This document shows positions 21,856 to 34,459 of a stretch of 64,000 nucleotides of DNA, in pieces. Origin of the DNA: Clavulina sp. PMI_390 (taxonomy: Eukaryota > Basidiomycota > Agaricomycetes > Cantharellales > Hydnaceae); assembly GCA_015039315.1 (NCBI GenBank), contig WIDE01000094.1, positions 1 through 64,000 on the forward strand, in the 5' to 3' direction. The translations under genes and the position numbers were made by a program. How positions within the stretch are numbered: the stretch's first letter is position 1; each line of letters begins with the position of its first letter. The notes below the pieces were generated by a model. The model ran no database searches. It was not told the DNA's origin and was given only the letters and a program-made list of their open reading frames with translations.

Positions 21856-21923
21856 TCTCAAAAATACTGGGCTGCTCGTTTCGTGCTATCCTTCATCCCC
21901 TCTCCCCTCGTTCTTGGGAAGAT

Positions 21924-24647
21924 ATGATGCTACGCGCTTCGAATCTCATTGCCCTTGCTGCCCTGCTCAGTGCAACTGGAGCCATTGCTGACATCGTTCC
22001 TGAGCTGCCACCCATCCCTAATGATCTCACCACTCCTGTCCAGACTCGACTTGCCTTCAACGGCGATACTGGTGAGTTTCCTACATTCAACTCTGGTTGG
22101 TCGCTGACGAAGATAACACCTCGGCCTTTCATCATTGCTTCTCTTATTCCTCACTACTCGGCCGTTTTCTCTCTGCAATGCATCACATTTTCTGTCGATA
22201 GGAATGACAGTGGGATGGAACACTTTCAAACAGCTGTCCAGCCCCAAGGTCTACTATGGCTCCTGGCCTGATCAACTATGGTTCAGTGCCTCGTCAAAGT
22301 CTTCAATCACCTACCCAACGTCCCGTACCTGGGCCAACACTGTCAAGCTGACCGGCTTAACGCCTAGCACGACGTATTGTAAGTTTCCTCGAGTCTCATG
22401 CACCCTCGCCCTCCTCGTCCATTCGTTTCAGCTCAAGACCTCACTTGCGGACTACCTTTTTGTAGACTACAAGATCGACTCGACCAACTCCACCATCAGC
22501 TCATTCAAGACGGCTCGTGCCCGAGGCGACCAGACACCGTTTACCGCAGCACTCGTCATCGACATGGGCGTCTTCGGTCCTGATGGGCTCTCCACTCGAA
22601 CGACTTCATACACGAACCAGACCATTACCTTCCCTCTGAAGCCTGGTGAACATACCACCATTCAGCGGATGCTCGCCATGAAGGATCAGTACGAGTTTGT
22701 CCTTCACCCAGGTCAGAATTGTTTACGCTCTGGATTGGTGTGGGACTGACCTTAATATGCACCGCTAGGAGACTTTGCTTATGCTGGTGAGTGCTCAATT
22801 TTGGGATCTTAGATCACCCTGCTTTCAAACATATGCTCACGGGTGGATCCTCGATAGACTCGTGGTTCAAAGAATACTCCCTCGGCTACATCAATGGTTC
22901 TGTCGCTGATGGTGCCGCAATGTATGAAGGTCTCAACGAGCAGTTCTTGTATGTCCGGGTATCATTTGCTCCCCACTGCTTTGTGCTGATGATCAGGACT
23001 CTACGCCACCACTATCGATGTCTTCCTCCCCCCCACCCCCCCAATGTCCCGTTATTTACGCCCGCGCCTTTGTCTCCGGGATAATGGAAATCTTAACGCC
23101 GCTCGATTGCCCACTCCTTGCACCAGTGCTGAGCTTTCCGCTGTCAGCTCCATCAAGCCCTACATGGTCACCGCTGGTAATCACGAAGCCAACTGCCTTA
23201 ATGGCGGCTCTGGTAACATGACCGAAGCCTCTTTCTGCCCCATTGGTCAGACCAATTTCACACAGTTCACGAACCGATTCGCCCTCATGATGCCTGGCTC
23301 ATCCAGCTCCAGCAAACTCGCTAAGCGCCTCGGACTCTCTGGTCTCAACGACGACGATGCTGATGTGGATGTGCTGATGAAACGTGACGAGCTGAAGAGG
23401 GAGGATCCTAGTATCAATCGTCGTGTCCGCGATGACGTTTCCTTTGCCAAGGCTCGGCTCGCCGCTCGCGATGCACGGCGTTCCAGCCCGACTGCTGCGG
23501 CGGTGCCTCCGTTCTGGTACTCTTTCGACTATGGCATGGCACATTTCCTTTTCATCAATACCGAGACCAACCTGGGGAACGGGATTATTGGCCCTGACGA
23601 GCCTAATGGGGGTCAGAATGATAACGACGGGCCGTTTGGCAGCTATATGAACCAGCAGGTGGACTTCATTGACCAGGATCTAGCAAATGTTGATCGTGAT
23701 GTAACTCGTGAGTACTTTCTCGTTGACCTTGAGGTCACCATGGGCGGACTTGATGGTATCTATTGGTCTTTGAGAAATGCTCACGTCTGTTCAACTCCCC
23801 TGATTGTTGACTGCCTTGATGAACTCGATCTTCCTTCACCGATGTTGACTGGTGACTGGATATCACAGCCTGGATCGTATGTTATGCTTTCTCCCACTCA
23901 TTTGACTCTCTTGAGTTGGCTCACACATATCCTATCTATCATCTCCCTCATTTGCGATTTTCAATAGGTTGTCGCTGGCCATCGTCCCTGGTACGTCGCC
24001 AACGCGTTCCCCTGCCCTGCCTGTCAGTCTGCATTCGAGGGTTTGCTCGTCAAGCATAATGTCGACCTCGGTGTTTTCGGTATGGCTATTCTCCGCAATC
24101 TATCATAGCCCACGTTCTGTTTCACAAAGCTCATGTAAACTCATTTGTCTATGGCCATAGGTCACACCCACAACCAACAATTGATTGCGCCAACCAAGAA
24201 CAATCAAACCGACCCTAATGGATGGAATAACCCTTCAGCGCCTGCTTATGGTACGGGCCTTGCTACTTCTTCCCCCGTCAAGCACCTAATACTTTCTTCC
24301 CACCCCTCTCCTACCACACACTCGGAATACTGCTTGATCTTGATTTGCCAATTCGCCTCTGCTCCGTTACTGCCTCCGCATCACTAATCCTTTGAACCTA
24401 CGTCTCTCGGCTTTCATCCCTTTTGCACGCAGTTGTGAACGGTGCCGCCGGCCACTTCGAGGGTCTTGAACCTCTCTTCTTGGGATACCCCTGGCTGAAC
24501 GTCACCTGGGCCAACGACACAATGTACGGCTTCAACCAGCTTGTGTTCAAAGATCGTCAACATCTAGAAATCCAGTTCATCAACAGTAACACCGGGAACA
24601 TCGAATTTAGCCAGACGCTCTTCAAGGAACATGAGGCTAGCAAGTAA
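21924..24647 (+). CDS. Secreted purple acid phosphatase, copy 2 (ten exons)
   Basis: It starts MMLRASNLIALAALLSATGAIA, a signal peptide; the second Met (21927) could also be used. Ligand motifs are IDMG, GDFAYA (18-nt exon 22769-22786), GNHE, VAGH and GHTH, all intact. The 8-nt exon at 23869-23876 reads P-W-I instead of P-W-V. The insertion before the second half is longer and more acidic and basic (DDADVDVLMKRDELKRED), with KR pairs that could be processed. Where others have IDTETD this copy has INTETN, a change outside the known ligands. It lies directly upstream of the STE3-like receptor, with 440 bp between them. Confidence 0.85.
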
Positions 24648-25089
24648 TGGTACTCTTAATAGTAGCACAATAACTTCCTTTTTCCTCTGTTGAACGGTTC
24701 TCCTATGCGCCACCAATATTATGCTCTCGGACTTATCAAAAGCCCCTTGCCTTTATTGGTTGCTCAACCGATGTCAGTGGCAACCGGTCTTGGCGTCGGC
24801 TCCGAATGTTAATTGCTCCCATTCCTATCCACCAGGGTCTTGGCGGCTCTGAGTCGATATGGCCTTTGTCTGTCGGCGCTCTTCCAGCCAGTCGGTTCGC
24901 ATGCCAACAGGTCGATGCTACTATTGATCCATCCGATCCTCTGGTTCCACTATTATATCCACATGTAAATGGCGTTGTTCTCAACTGGTGAGTACCGCCC
25001 CTCGGAGCCTAGGGAGGGTCCTCTCCCACTCTGACTTTGCCCAGCTTCCTTCGTATCCCCTCATCATTTTCTAACCTACTCGTGCCATA
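24648..25089. other. Intergenic, PAP2 / receptor promoter
   Basis: 442 bp with no gene seen. I checked it by eye on the plus strand for a short frame ending in a CaaX box (a pheromone precursor) and found none. Confidence 0.45.
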
Positions 25090-26837
25090 ATGGGCTCGGC
25101 GGCCCCTGCCATCATTTCATTCGTTGCAACTTTTCTTGTCCTTCTTCCGTTACCTTGGCATTGGCGGGCTCGAAATATACCTGTGGCCTCGTGCATAATA
25201 TGGCTTGCTCAAGGCAACTTCTTCCGAGGCATCAACGCGATTATCTGGCAAGGCAATGTAGTTTGCAAGTTTCTTCCATATGGTGATATTGGTGAGCTTC
25301 TTTCCATAGCAGTGCCAATTGCGCAAAATTTCTTAATCAATGTTTTCAGTTGCTCAGCTCCAAGTTGCTAGTGTATGGGGTATGACTGCAAGCGTATTCT
25401 GCATCGCTCGACATCTCGAAGCTATTTCCAGCCCCCACTACTCTACTACTGGCCTCAATAATCCTCGAAATCGTGTGATATTTGAGTTATGGATGTGTGT
25501 AATCTCTCCAGTGATTTTTGCTGGCCTTCGTGAGTCACTACGCGCTTGCACCGGTTCGTGCTTCATATGAACTTACTATGCTGCCATAGATCTGATTGTA
25601 CAAGAGCACCGATTCAACATACTTGAAGACATAGGACCTCACGTTTCGACTCACTGGTCAATGGTCGCAATTTGCATTTATTACCTCCCTCCCGTTATAC
25701 TCTCCCTAGGAACTTCGTATTATGGTGGTTAGTTAGATTTGCTTGAGAATCTTTGAGAGATTCTGTAGATGAAGGTGTTGACATCATGTCTCTTAGCGAA
25801 AGCACTCTGGTGGTTTTTTGACCGACGAGCCGAAATGCGGTCTCCCCGACCCTACTCATCAGCTTCATGTTCCCTCAATCTTACCGGAAGTGCTCATCCT
25901 GATACCTACTATATCCGTTTGATGGGGTTGTCGGCAGTGGAGCTGCTGGGCACGCTCTCTTTCAACGGATTTGTTCTCATCGCAAACGGGCAAGAGAAGT
26001 TATGGCCATACTTATCGTGGAACTACGTCCACTCGGATTTCCAGCAAGTGTTTCAAATTCCGTGGTCGACAATACCATCTTATTGGGTTACTGTCTACTG
26101 GGTATCATGGAGCCTCCGCCCCACAGCAGCTATCCTTTTTTGGGCCTTCTTTGGTCTTGGGGAGGAAGCGATGCGGGAACATAGGCGCAACTGGGACTGG
26201 ATCCGAGTACACATTCTCAGACTGGAACCGAGCGTATACGTTCCTCGTCCTCCCCCTGGCCTCGTCAAGAGTGGCGTATTTGACATGGAAGGATGGCCTG
26301 CAGAGGGGAATAATGGAAACTTCGCCATGCTCAGCTTCCTCGCTAAGTGGGTCCTCTACTCTGCCTTCTCATGAATGCGGTACTGATACTTGTGCATACA
26401 GTGGTCCTGATGCATTGACTAGCCAGCCTGGCGGGCCAACTCATGCGACAAGATCCGCTGCGCTCGCTCCCTCGGATGTCGATGAAGTCCTATATGATGG
26501 GACAAGCGACGTTGAGTTGCCATCCTTCCATAATACTTCTGAAACTGGATCGGTTCGCTCTTGCAGTGATGAAACACACGGACAGAGTTTAGCCCCCTCA
26601 GATGGTGTTTCGAAAAGGAATGCATCTGATTGCAAATTCCCATTCTACAGGGCAACCTCACAGCACGAAGGAAGGCAAGACGCTGCGAGACACGCGCCCA
26701 GTCCTATTCCTGTCCCCTCGCTTCCTCAACTACCAGAGCCCGCTGCACAGCGCAACTCGCACTCCAGATCGTCCCATGTCTCATGGGGTGGTGCCGATAC
26801 TTGCTACGAGGACCCTCCCACTCCTCGCGCCTACTGA
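25090..26837 (+). CDS. STE3-type pheromone receptor (seven-helix GPCR)
   Basis: Exons 25090-25291, 25350-25529, 25590-25727, 25797-26346 and 26402-26837 splice in frame to 501 residues. The family pattern is clear: PLPWHWRARNIPVASCIIWL, then RGINAIIWQ, then SVWGMTASVFCIARHLE, matching the W..H.rarN, InaiiW and helix-3 regions of fungal STE3 receptors. Seven hydrophobic segments can be placed: AIISFVATFLVLL; VASCIIWL to AIIW; VASVWGMTASVF; ELWMCVISPVIFAGL; MVAICIYYLPPVILSL; VELLGTLSFNGFVLIA; and SLRPTAAILFWAFFGLG. A polar, Ser/Pro-rich cytoplasmic tail of about 170 residues follows. The expected ligand is a farnesylated peptide and the partner a heterotrimeric G protein. It may be a B mating-type receptor or a non-mating paralogue; the sequence alone does not decide. 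No pheromone gene was recognised beside it. Confidence 0.88.
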
Positions 26838-27272
26838 CGATTTTCCTCAACCCAAACGAGCTTCTCACAACTCTTCATGTTCTGAACAATGCGTGCTTTT
26901 TTTTTTTATCAATGTTCTGGATAAGGCCCCTGCTGTATCAGTTCCTTCAGACACCCTCGTCATCCCTTTACTCTGTCAATGTCTCCAGTCTCATATTCAC
27001 CCTAGCTGTATCATAGCGCCATGTAGCCATAGCTTTTGTTTTTTCCAGCTTTTCATACCATCTGTATTCTCGCACCCCTTGTGATCCGCCAATAAACATC
27101 GCTCCAGTTTCGCGACCAGAATTTAGTCTTCGTGTCGAAAAGTTGTTGTGTTCCTTCTGGATGTATCCTGCGAGTAGTTCGGAGGTGGGTCGACGTGGGA
27201 GGTGGCCAGGATGACAGTGACAGCTTGTGACTTACTGAGTTGGTGGCGGTCTCCCCGTTTCCTTGTGGACTC

Positions 27273-27288
27273 GCTGCCACCATGCAAC
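27273..27288 (+). promoter_or_regulatory. Shared PAP promoter element (PAP3)
   Basis: GCTGCCACCATGCAAC, the same element as at 21649 and 31390, here ending 282 bp before the start codon. Confidence 0.5.
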
Positions 27289-27475
27289 AGTCCTCACACA
27301 AAATCCATTCAAAGAGCTCATGAGCGCCAAGGGGCGTGCAAGAGTAACGAAGTGGCCATAGTGACTCACCATCTCCGTATCTTCGATCAATCTGGCATCG
27401 CTCCGTGGGACTCCGTATGTGGAGTGAGATGGGATGTGCTGCCCGACAACCATAAAACATCCTCGCAGCAGCAGA

Positions 27476-27481
27476 TATAAG
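27476..27481 (+). promoter_or_regulatory. TATA box of PAP3
   Basis: TATAAG about 90 bp before the ATG. PAP4 has the same box in the same TATAAGAAA context, and PAP5 has TATAAGAGG. Confidence 0.45.
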
Positions 27482-27569
27482 AAAGTTTCATGAGAACTTG
27501 ACTAAAACTCTTCTCTTCTCCCCTTCCCACTTTCGTTCCTTAACCTCTCACTCTTTTGAACCAAAAAAA

Positions 27570-30339
27570 ATGCTCCGCGCTTCGAAGCTCGCTGCGCTTG
27601 TTGCGGTGCTCAGCGCAACTGGCGGTTTTGCTGACGTCGTTCCCGAGCTCCCAGCTATCCCTGCCGACCTCTCCACACCAGTCCAGACTCGCCTCGCCTT
27701 CAATGGCGACACGGGTACGATTCTCATTTTCTCGTCATCGCTGCTTTACATGGACATTGACGTCTTGATTTGCTTGGCGTGGAAATGACGATCATGGCTC
27801 TCCACATGGCACTTGACAGGGATGACTGTTGGATGGAACACCTTTGAACAACTCTCCAACCCCAAGGTCTACTATGGGCTGTCGCCGAACAAGCTGTCGC
27901 TCTACGCGTCATCGCATTCCTCCATCACCTACCCGACTTCCCGTACTTGGTCTAATACCGTCAAAATCACTGGCCTGTTGCCCAGTACGACCTACTGTGA
28001 GCTCATTCAACCTTTTTCTCTTTTCTATATCGCCATTCAACTGCCTCCGACTGCGCTTTCGTGCGAAGAGCCTTGTTCATTGACCCAACTCTATTCATTC
28101 GTTTCACCAGACTACAAGATCGACTCGACCAACTCGACAGTCAGCTCGTTCAAGACCGCTCGTGTCCGCGGTGACCAGACGCCCTTCACGGCGGCTCTCG
28201 TCGTCGACATGGGCGTCTTCGGTCCAGACGGCCTCTCCACCCGCGCGACGTCGTACACGAACCAGACCATCACATACCCGCTCAAGCCCGGCGAGCACAC
28301 CACGATCCAGCGTCTCGTCGCCATGAAGGATCAATACGAGTTTGTCCTTCACCCTGGTATGTCCTTCGGCCTACCTCATATTTGTTCTGATGCACTGCGC
28401 TGACTGCGAGATTTTTACAGGTGACTTTGCGTATGCCGGTGGGTTTCTAGTTTTGGCAGCCCCGATGCATATAGCCTCCTCTTCTTGAGCATATTCTCAT
28501 TGCTATCTCGCCTCTTACACAGACTCCTGGTACAAGGAATATAACCTGGGCTATATCAATGGATCTGTGGCGGATGGTGCCGCGATGTACCAGGGTCTCA
28601 ATGAGCAATTCTTGTATGCGCTTTGCTACCACGTCGTTCGCTCAATTACTAATGTGCCCATTGCATCTCCTTATCCCATCACTCGCCCGCTTTTGTCTTC
28701 CTCTCCCTCGACTGGCGTTCACCCATGCCATCGTCTCCCATCGCCTCTCGCCCTACCTCAAATCCTAACAACGTACATACTCCTCGGCTGATTCAAACAG
28801 TGACGAGCTCGCAGTTGTTAGCTCTATCAAGCCTTATATGGTCACAGCTGGCAATCACGAAGCCAACTGTCTAAACGGTGGCTCAGGCAACATGACCGAG
28901 GCGCTGTTCTGTCCTGTGGGCCAGACCAACTTTACAGAGTTCACGAACCGATTCGCCCTCATGATGCCTGGCTCATCCAGCTCCAGCAAACTCGCTAAGC
29001 GTCTAGGCCTTTCCGGTCTTAATGACGATGACGATCACAAGGTTGTCAGGCGCGACGGGAAGAAGTCGATAAATCCAGGAACAGGTCGTCGTGCGCATGG
29101 GTTCGCTGATACTCAGCTTGCTGCCCGTGATGCCTCGCGCGCTGCACGCCGCGCGGCTGCTGCCGCTGCAGCTGTGCCTCCCTTCTGGTATTCGTTCGAC
29201 TATGGCATGGCCCATTTCCTGTTCATCGATACGGAGACGGACCTCGGAAATGGCATCATTGGGCCTGATGAGCTGAATGGTGGTCAGAACGATAATGATG
29301 GGCCGTTTGGGTCGTATCCTAACCAGCAGGTCGACTTCATCGAGAAGGATCTGTCGAGCGTTGATCGGGAGCTGACTCGTGAGTGATTCTTCCAAGTGGC
29401 GGAGCGTCTTTGGTCCTTGATCAAGCGCTGGATGCATCGAGCTGACATTTTCTTTGCTCTCCAATCATCACGTAATCGTGTGCTACCCCCCCTTTCTCAC
29501 GCCGACTTTGATCATTTACATCGGTATGCCACCACCAAAGCTTGGGTTGTGCGTGTCAACTCCTTGAACCAGCTACCATTTATGCCAGAAAACTGACAAA
29601 TATTTTCTGTTCGTGGTACTCATAGGTCGTTGCTGGTCACCGTCCGTGGTACGTCGCGAATGCGTTCCCATGCCCTGCCTGCCAAAATGCGTTCGAGGGC
29701 CTGCTCGTCAAGCACGGCGTCGATCTCGGTGTCTTCGGTACGTATACTACTGGAGATCCCTCTCATTGTTCGTTACAGTGTGCGCTAAACTAGGTTCTCT
29801 CTCTCTCCATTTTAGGCCATACCCACAACCAACAACTGATCATGCCAACAAAGAACAATCAGACCGACCCTAACGGATGGAACAACCCTTCGGCTCCTGC
29901 CTACAGTGCGTTTCTTTCTTTGTTAACCAGGCTTTATTTCTCGTCACAAATGCTTCAAAGACCTCAACTGACAAAATCGCTTTCTCTCTGGCCTGAAATC
30001 TGGTCTTATGCTCGGCTCGTCGCATGCTCACTGGTGCTTCACATGGTTTTTACATTGCGCGGCTCCTATTTCTCTTGATCCCGGTGATCATCCGTGGCCT
30101 TGCACCGCTCCCTCGCATGTGCAGTCGTCAACGGGGCTGCTGGTCACTTTGAGGGTCTCGAGACCCTTTACCTCGGCTATCCCTGGCTTAATCTCACTTA
30201 TGCTAATGCTACGGCGTACGGGTTTAACCAACTCGTGTTCAAGGACCGCCAGCATCTCGAGATTCAGTTCATCAATAGCAACACCGGCGATATTGAGTTC
30301 AGCCAGACGCTCTTCAAGGAGCACAACACGAGCTTGTAG
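27570..30339 (+). CDS. Secreted purple acid phosphatase, copy 3 (ten exons, reference model)
   Basis: I spliced this copy exon by exon: 27570-27714, 27820-27996, 28111-28356, 28421-28438, 28523-28613, 28801-29378, 29541-29548, 29626-29737, 29816-29905, 30125-30339. The total is 559 residues with every junction in phase. Residues 1-20 are a signal peptide (MLRASKLAALVAVLSATGGFA). An N-terminal beta-type domain follows (MTVGWNTFEQL, YPTSRTWSNTV). The metallophosphatase domain has its five motifs at about residues 139 (DMG), 190 (GDFAYA), 243 (GNHE), 424 (VAGH) and 459 (GHTH). An Ala-rich segment (RAARRAAAAAAAVPPFW) precedes WYSFDYGMAHF. It likely needs a binuclear metal centre and acts on phosphomonoesters. 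Length and motifs fit fungal purple acid phosphatases. Confidence 0.9.
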
Positions 30340-31389
30340 TAGCGTTTCCTTCCTACTTGTGCAAGATGTACCGCCTCACTAGGTTGAATCAATCCCATAT
30401 TGCTATGGCTATTGATAAGACTGACACTACGTGTTAATTCATTCGTTTATCTGGTCAACCTTGCTTGAGACAAAAGACTGGGAAAGTGCAAGGATGAGAG
30501 CGAAAAGCGATCTCAATGCTGCCCAAAATCATGGCATCACCGTGAATATGACTGCGACCAGAATGGACTTCCAAGTGGTTGTTGAAACCGTGGTAGTTGG
30601 TACTCATGCGTTCTTGCAAGACCTCAGCTATTTTCTACCTCTCTTCCTGGTTAGGACCGTGTCGCATCACATAGATAGCTTCATCGCCTCTTCTCAAAGA
30701 CTGCCGGCTAGTTACTATCATCACTTGTTGTGTAGGGTTTAGGCCAGCTTCTTTTCTCACTTATAGTCAGCAATCAACCATAGCGTACAATAAGTTCTCT
30801 TTCTTCCACCATATCCTCCTGAGTCTCTCTCTTGTTTTTCGCTCCCGGGGACGAACCAACAGCGTTTGCGCTCGTATATCTCCCAGATAATGATAATGTG
30901 ATGAGGGCGATGCAATTCGCCTCTTTGACGGTCACAAACAAGGACAGGGACTTGCAAAGTCCGGTTAGCTTGTGGGTTCGCAGAGCATTATCAATGGTAA
31001 TCAGGCGGCACGCAGTGTTGTATTCAGCTCCAAGCCTGCGGATTCGATATACAAATTTGTTCACGCTTTGACTATTTTTAGGCAAAGAATTGGCTTGAGA
31101 CAGAGAGGCGAGCGGTGGAAATACAGTTGCATCGATTGGCTTCCGCGTTTTTCTGAGCGACTGGAAGTCATGACGTTCATGGTGGAGATATCGAACACTT
31201 AGTGGGCAAGCGCTTGTGGCAACATCGTTTCAACATAGTGCGAGAAATAGGGCATATGCCAAAATAAAGGAAGATATGCGGTGGTGAAGTCAAACTTCCA
31301 AGCAAATCGCCGTGGGAACTCCCTGTAGGTCACGACTCGTGACTCTTGCGTGACTCCCCGAGCTGGTGGTCCCCTCGTTTCCTTGGATG

Positions 31390-31405
31390 GCTGCAACCAT
31401 GCAAC
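31390..31405 (+). promoter_or_regulatory. Shared PAP promoter element (PAP4)
   Basis: GCTGCAACCATGCAAC. A second block near 31480-31560 repeats TCTTCGATCAATCTGG and CTCCGTATGTGGAG from the PAP3 promoter. Confidence 0.5.
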
Positions 31406-31585
31406 ACACTTTGATAGTTTTCATCCAACAGTTCTTTGAAAAAGTTCCTGGGCGCTAGAGTCTGCAAAGTGGGCATACCATCTCCGTATCTTCGATCAAT
31501 CTGGTATCGTTCCGTGGGACTCCGTATGTGGAGCACTGAGGTGGGGATGCGTTGCCCGACAGCCGTGCAGTACAGTCGCACTAGC

Positions 31586-31591
31586 TATAAG
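31586..31591 (+). promoter_or_regulatory. TATA box of PAP4
   Basis: TATAAG about 100 bp upstream of the ATG. Confidence 0.45.
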
Positions 31592-31687
31592 AAAATAGCA
31601 CGAGAGCCTAACTAGAGCCTCTTTGTCAATTTTTTCCCTTCCTACTTTCGGTCCTTACCACTTCATTCCTTTGAACCAAAAATAAAC

Positions 31688-34459
31688 ATGCTGCATGCTT
31701 CGAAACTCGCTGCTCTCGTTGCCGTGCTCAGCGCGACCGGCACTTTTGCTGACGTCGTTCCCGAGCTCCCAGCTATTCCTGCTGACCTCTCTACACCAGT
31801 CCAGACTCGTCTTGCCTTCAATGGCGACACTGGTGCGTTCTCATTCTTACACCGTTGCTTTACATAGATATTGACGACTGGAATTTTGCTGGCGGGGTAA
31901 TAATGATCGTCTTTCGAAATGGATACCAACAGGAATGGCTGTTGGATGGAACACATTCAAGCAACTCTCCAACCCCAAGGTCTACTATGGGCTGTCGCCG
32001 AATAAGCTTTCGCTTTGCGCATCATCACACTCCTCCATCACCTACCCGACTTCCCGTACCTGGTCCAACACCATCAAGATCACGGGCCTGCTGCCCAGTA
32101 CGACCTATTGTATGTTCCCTCGCCCCTTTGGCATCTCTTCCGACTACGCTTTCGAGTGTCTCGGTTCGCTGACCCACCTCTCCCATTCGTTCCATTAGAC
32201 TACAAGATCGACTCGACCAACTCGACAGTCAGCTCGTTCAAGACTGCTCGTGTCCGCGGTGACCAGACGCCCTTCACGGCAGCCCTCGTCATTGATATGG
32301 GTGTCTTTGGCCCTGATGGTCTCTCGAGCCGCACAACGTCGTATACAAACCTGACTGTCCCGTACCCGCTCAAGCCAGGCGAGCACACCACAATCCAGCG
32401 CCTGGTCGCTATGAAGGACCAGTACGAGTTTGTTCTTCACCCAGGTCAGTATTTTGGCGACTGAGTTTGGTTTTGCTAAGCACATCGGACTGAATGGATG
32501 CTTTCTACAGGCGACTTTGCCTATGCTGGTGAGTGTTCAGTACGGCCTGACTTTAATCCATATAGGCTTCCTCCTTTTGACTCCGTTCTCACGTCTATTC
32601 CGCTGAACAGACTCGTGGTATCAAGAGTATAAGTTGGGTTACATCAACGGATCCCTTGCCGATGGTGCTGCCATGTATCAAGGACTCAATGAGCAGTTTT
32701 TGTATGCTCTATTATCTATTATTCTCTTGCAGTCGTGCTGATGGTCTTCCTCTGTCTCATTACTTACTCTCCTTGACTCCCTCTCCTGCGACTGGTACTC
32801 ACATCATCCTCCCCCTATGGCCGGTCATCCTACACACACACTCGACCCAATGCGTGCTCTTTGGTTGGTTTGGCCAGTGATGAGCTCTCCGTCGTGAGCT
32901 CCATCAAGCCCTACATGGTCACCGCGGGCAATCACGAAGCCAACTGCCTCAACGGCGGCTCAGGCACCATGACAGAAGCTTCCTTCTGCCCAATTGGCCA
33001 GACCAACTTCACTGATTTCACGAACCGATTTGCCCTGATGATGCCCGGCTCGTCCAGCTCTAGCAGACTCGCGAAGCGCCTTGGGCTTTCTGGTCTCGAC
33101 GACGACAATGCTGCTTTAGGAGAGGTCAAGCGTGATGAGATGAGGCAGGCTCTGAATCCCAGAACAAGACGACGTGCGCACTCATTCGCTGACACTCAAA
33201 TTGCTGCTCGTGATGCCTCGCGCGCCGCACGCCGCACAGCTGCTGCCGCTGCCGCTGTGCCTCCCTTCTGGTACTCGTTTGACTATGGTATGGCGCATTT
33301 CCTCTTCATCGATACGGAGACGGACCTGGGGAACGGCATCGTTGGGCCTGATGAGCCAAACGGTGGTCAGAACGATAACGATGGACCATTTGGATCGTAT
33401 CCCAATCAACAGGTGGATTTCATCGAGAAGGATCTGTCGAGTGTCGATCGGGAGCTAACTCGTGAGTACTTCTTTCAAATAGACGCCCTTGATTTTTCCA
33501 AGCGCCTGGGCGCACTTCACCTTTCGTTGAGCGTTGCACGAGCCAGACTGACATGTTTCCATACCTCTCCACTCATCCATTGACAACCTCAATTGCATTA
33601 TCCCCTGAATACCGACTTTGATCACTTTCTGTTTACTGATATGCCACCACCACAGCTTGGGTTGTACGTCTCTCATATCTTGGTTGAGTTGGCTAATATC
33701 CATCTCAGGAACCTGACAAGTGCTTTCTGTACGCGCTATTGATAGGTCGTCGCTGGTCACCGCCCTTGGTACGCCGCTAGTGCGCTCCCCTGCCCTACAT
33801 GTCAAACGGCGTTCGAGGGTCTCCTTGTCAAGCACAACGTTGACCTCGGTGTCTTCGGTACGTTCGCTGCCGATGATCAGTCTCAATCTTCATTATTGTG
33901 GGGGCTTATGTAAACCGCCCCGCTCACCCTGACAGGCCACATCCACAACCAACAGTTGATTATGCCGATTAAAAACAACCAGACTGACCCTAATGGATGG
34001 AACAACCCTTCTGCTCCTGCCTACGGTGGGTTACTTCCCTCTTTTGCCTGACCTTTCTTTCTCGTTGAGAATGCTCAAAAGATCTTAACTGACGAGATAC
34101 ATACATCCTACATCTTTTTCTCTCCTCGCTGAAATCTCTTCATACGCTCGGAATGCTTCATGTCGCTTTCACCCATCTTGCCTACTTCTCTTCCTTATTA
34201 TTGCCTACCTCTGGTGACCGTATGCTTCCACCTCGCATACAAAGTCGTCAACGGCGCTGCTGGTCACCTTGATGGTCTCGAGAGCCTCTACTTCGGCTAC
34301 CCTTGGCTCAATCTCACCTACGCGAACGATACTATGTACGGGTTCAGCCAGCTCGTGTTCAAGGACCGCCAGCATCTCGAGATCCAGTTTATCAACAGTG
34401 GCACTGGAGACGTCGCATTTAGCCAGACACTCTTCAAGGAGCATAAGATTAGCTTGTAG
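31688..34459 (+). CDS. Secreted purple acid phosphatase, copy 4 (ten exons)
   Basis: The closest relative of copy 3 in both coding and promoter sequence. It starts MLHASKLAALVAVLSATGTFA (signal peptide). Motifs are IDMG, GDFAYA (18-nt exon 32511-32528), GNHE, VAGH and GHIH; the last has Ile where copies 1-3 have Thr. The 8-nt exon is 33656-33663 (CTTGGGTT). AMAVGWN replaces the usual MTVGWN at the start of exon 2. LSVVSSIKPYMVTAGNHE and an Ala-rich insertion before PPFWYSFDYG are typical of the array. The stop is TAG at 34457-34459. Confidence 0.87.

Larger units (their letters stand above)
19980..21923. other. Intergenic, PAP1-PAP2
   Basis: About 1.9 kb with no supportable gene on either strand; the open frames here are short and lack any recognisable motif. 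The last 300 bp form the PAP2 promoter, with an element shared with PAP3 and PAP4 at 21649-21664. Confidence 0.5.
26838..27569. other. Intergenic, receptor / PAP3 promoter
   Basis: It contains a T-run near 26899 and then the PAP3 promoter. Two promoter blocks are shared with PAP4: the 16-mer at 27273-27288 and a block of about 90 bp around 27370-27450 containing TCTTCGATCAATCTGG and CTCCGTATGTGGAG. Confidence 0.5.
30340..31687. other. Intergenic, PAP3-PAP4
   Basis: About 1.35 kb with only short non-conserved frames. The last 350 bp are the PAP4 promoter, clearly homologous to that of PAP3. Confidence 0.5.

Noticed and set aside
27053..27460. Minus-strand 135-codon frame with a similar partner at 31330-31581
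   Set aside because: The similarity (RSPTER.QIDRRYGDG) reflects the duplicated PAP3/PAP4 promoter DNA. The two frames diverge in length and content and overlap the core promoter.
24648..27569. Pheromone precursor gene beside the STE3-like receptor
   Set aside because: A by-eye search of the plus strand in the two flanking spacers found no short frame ending in Cys-aliphatic-aliphatic-X before a stop. The minus strand was not searched exhaustively.
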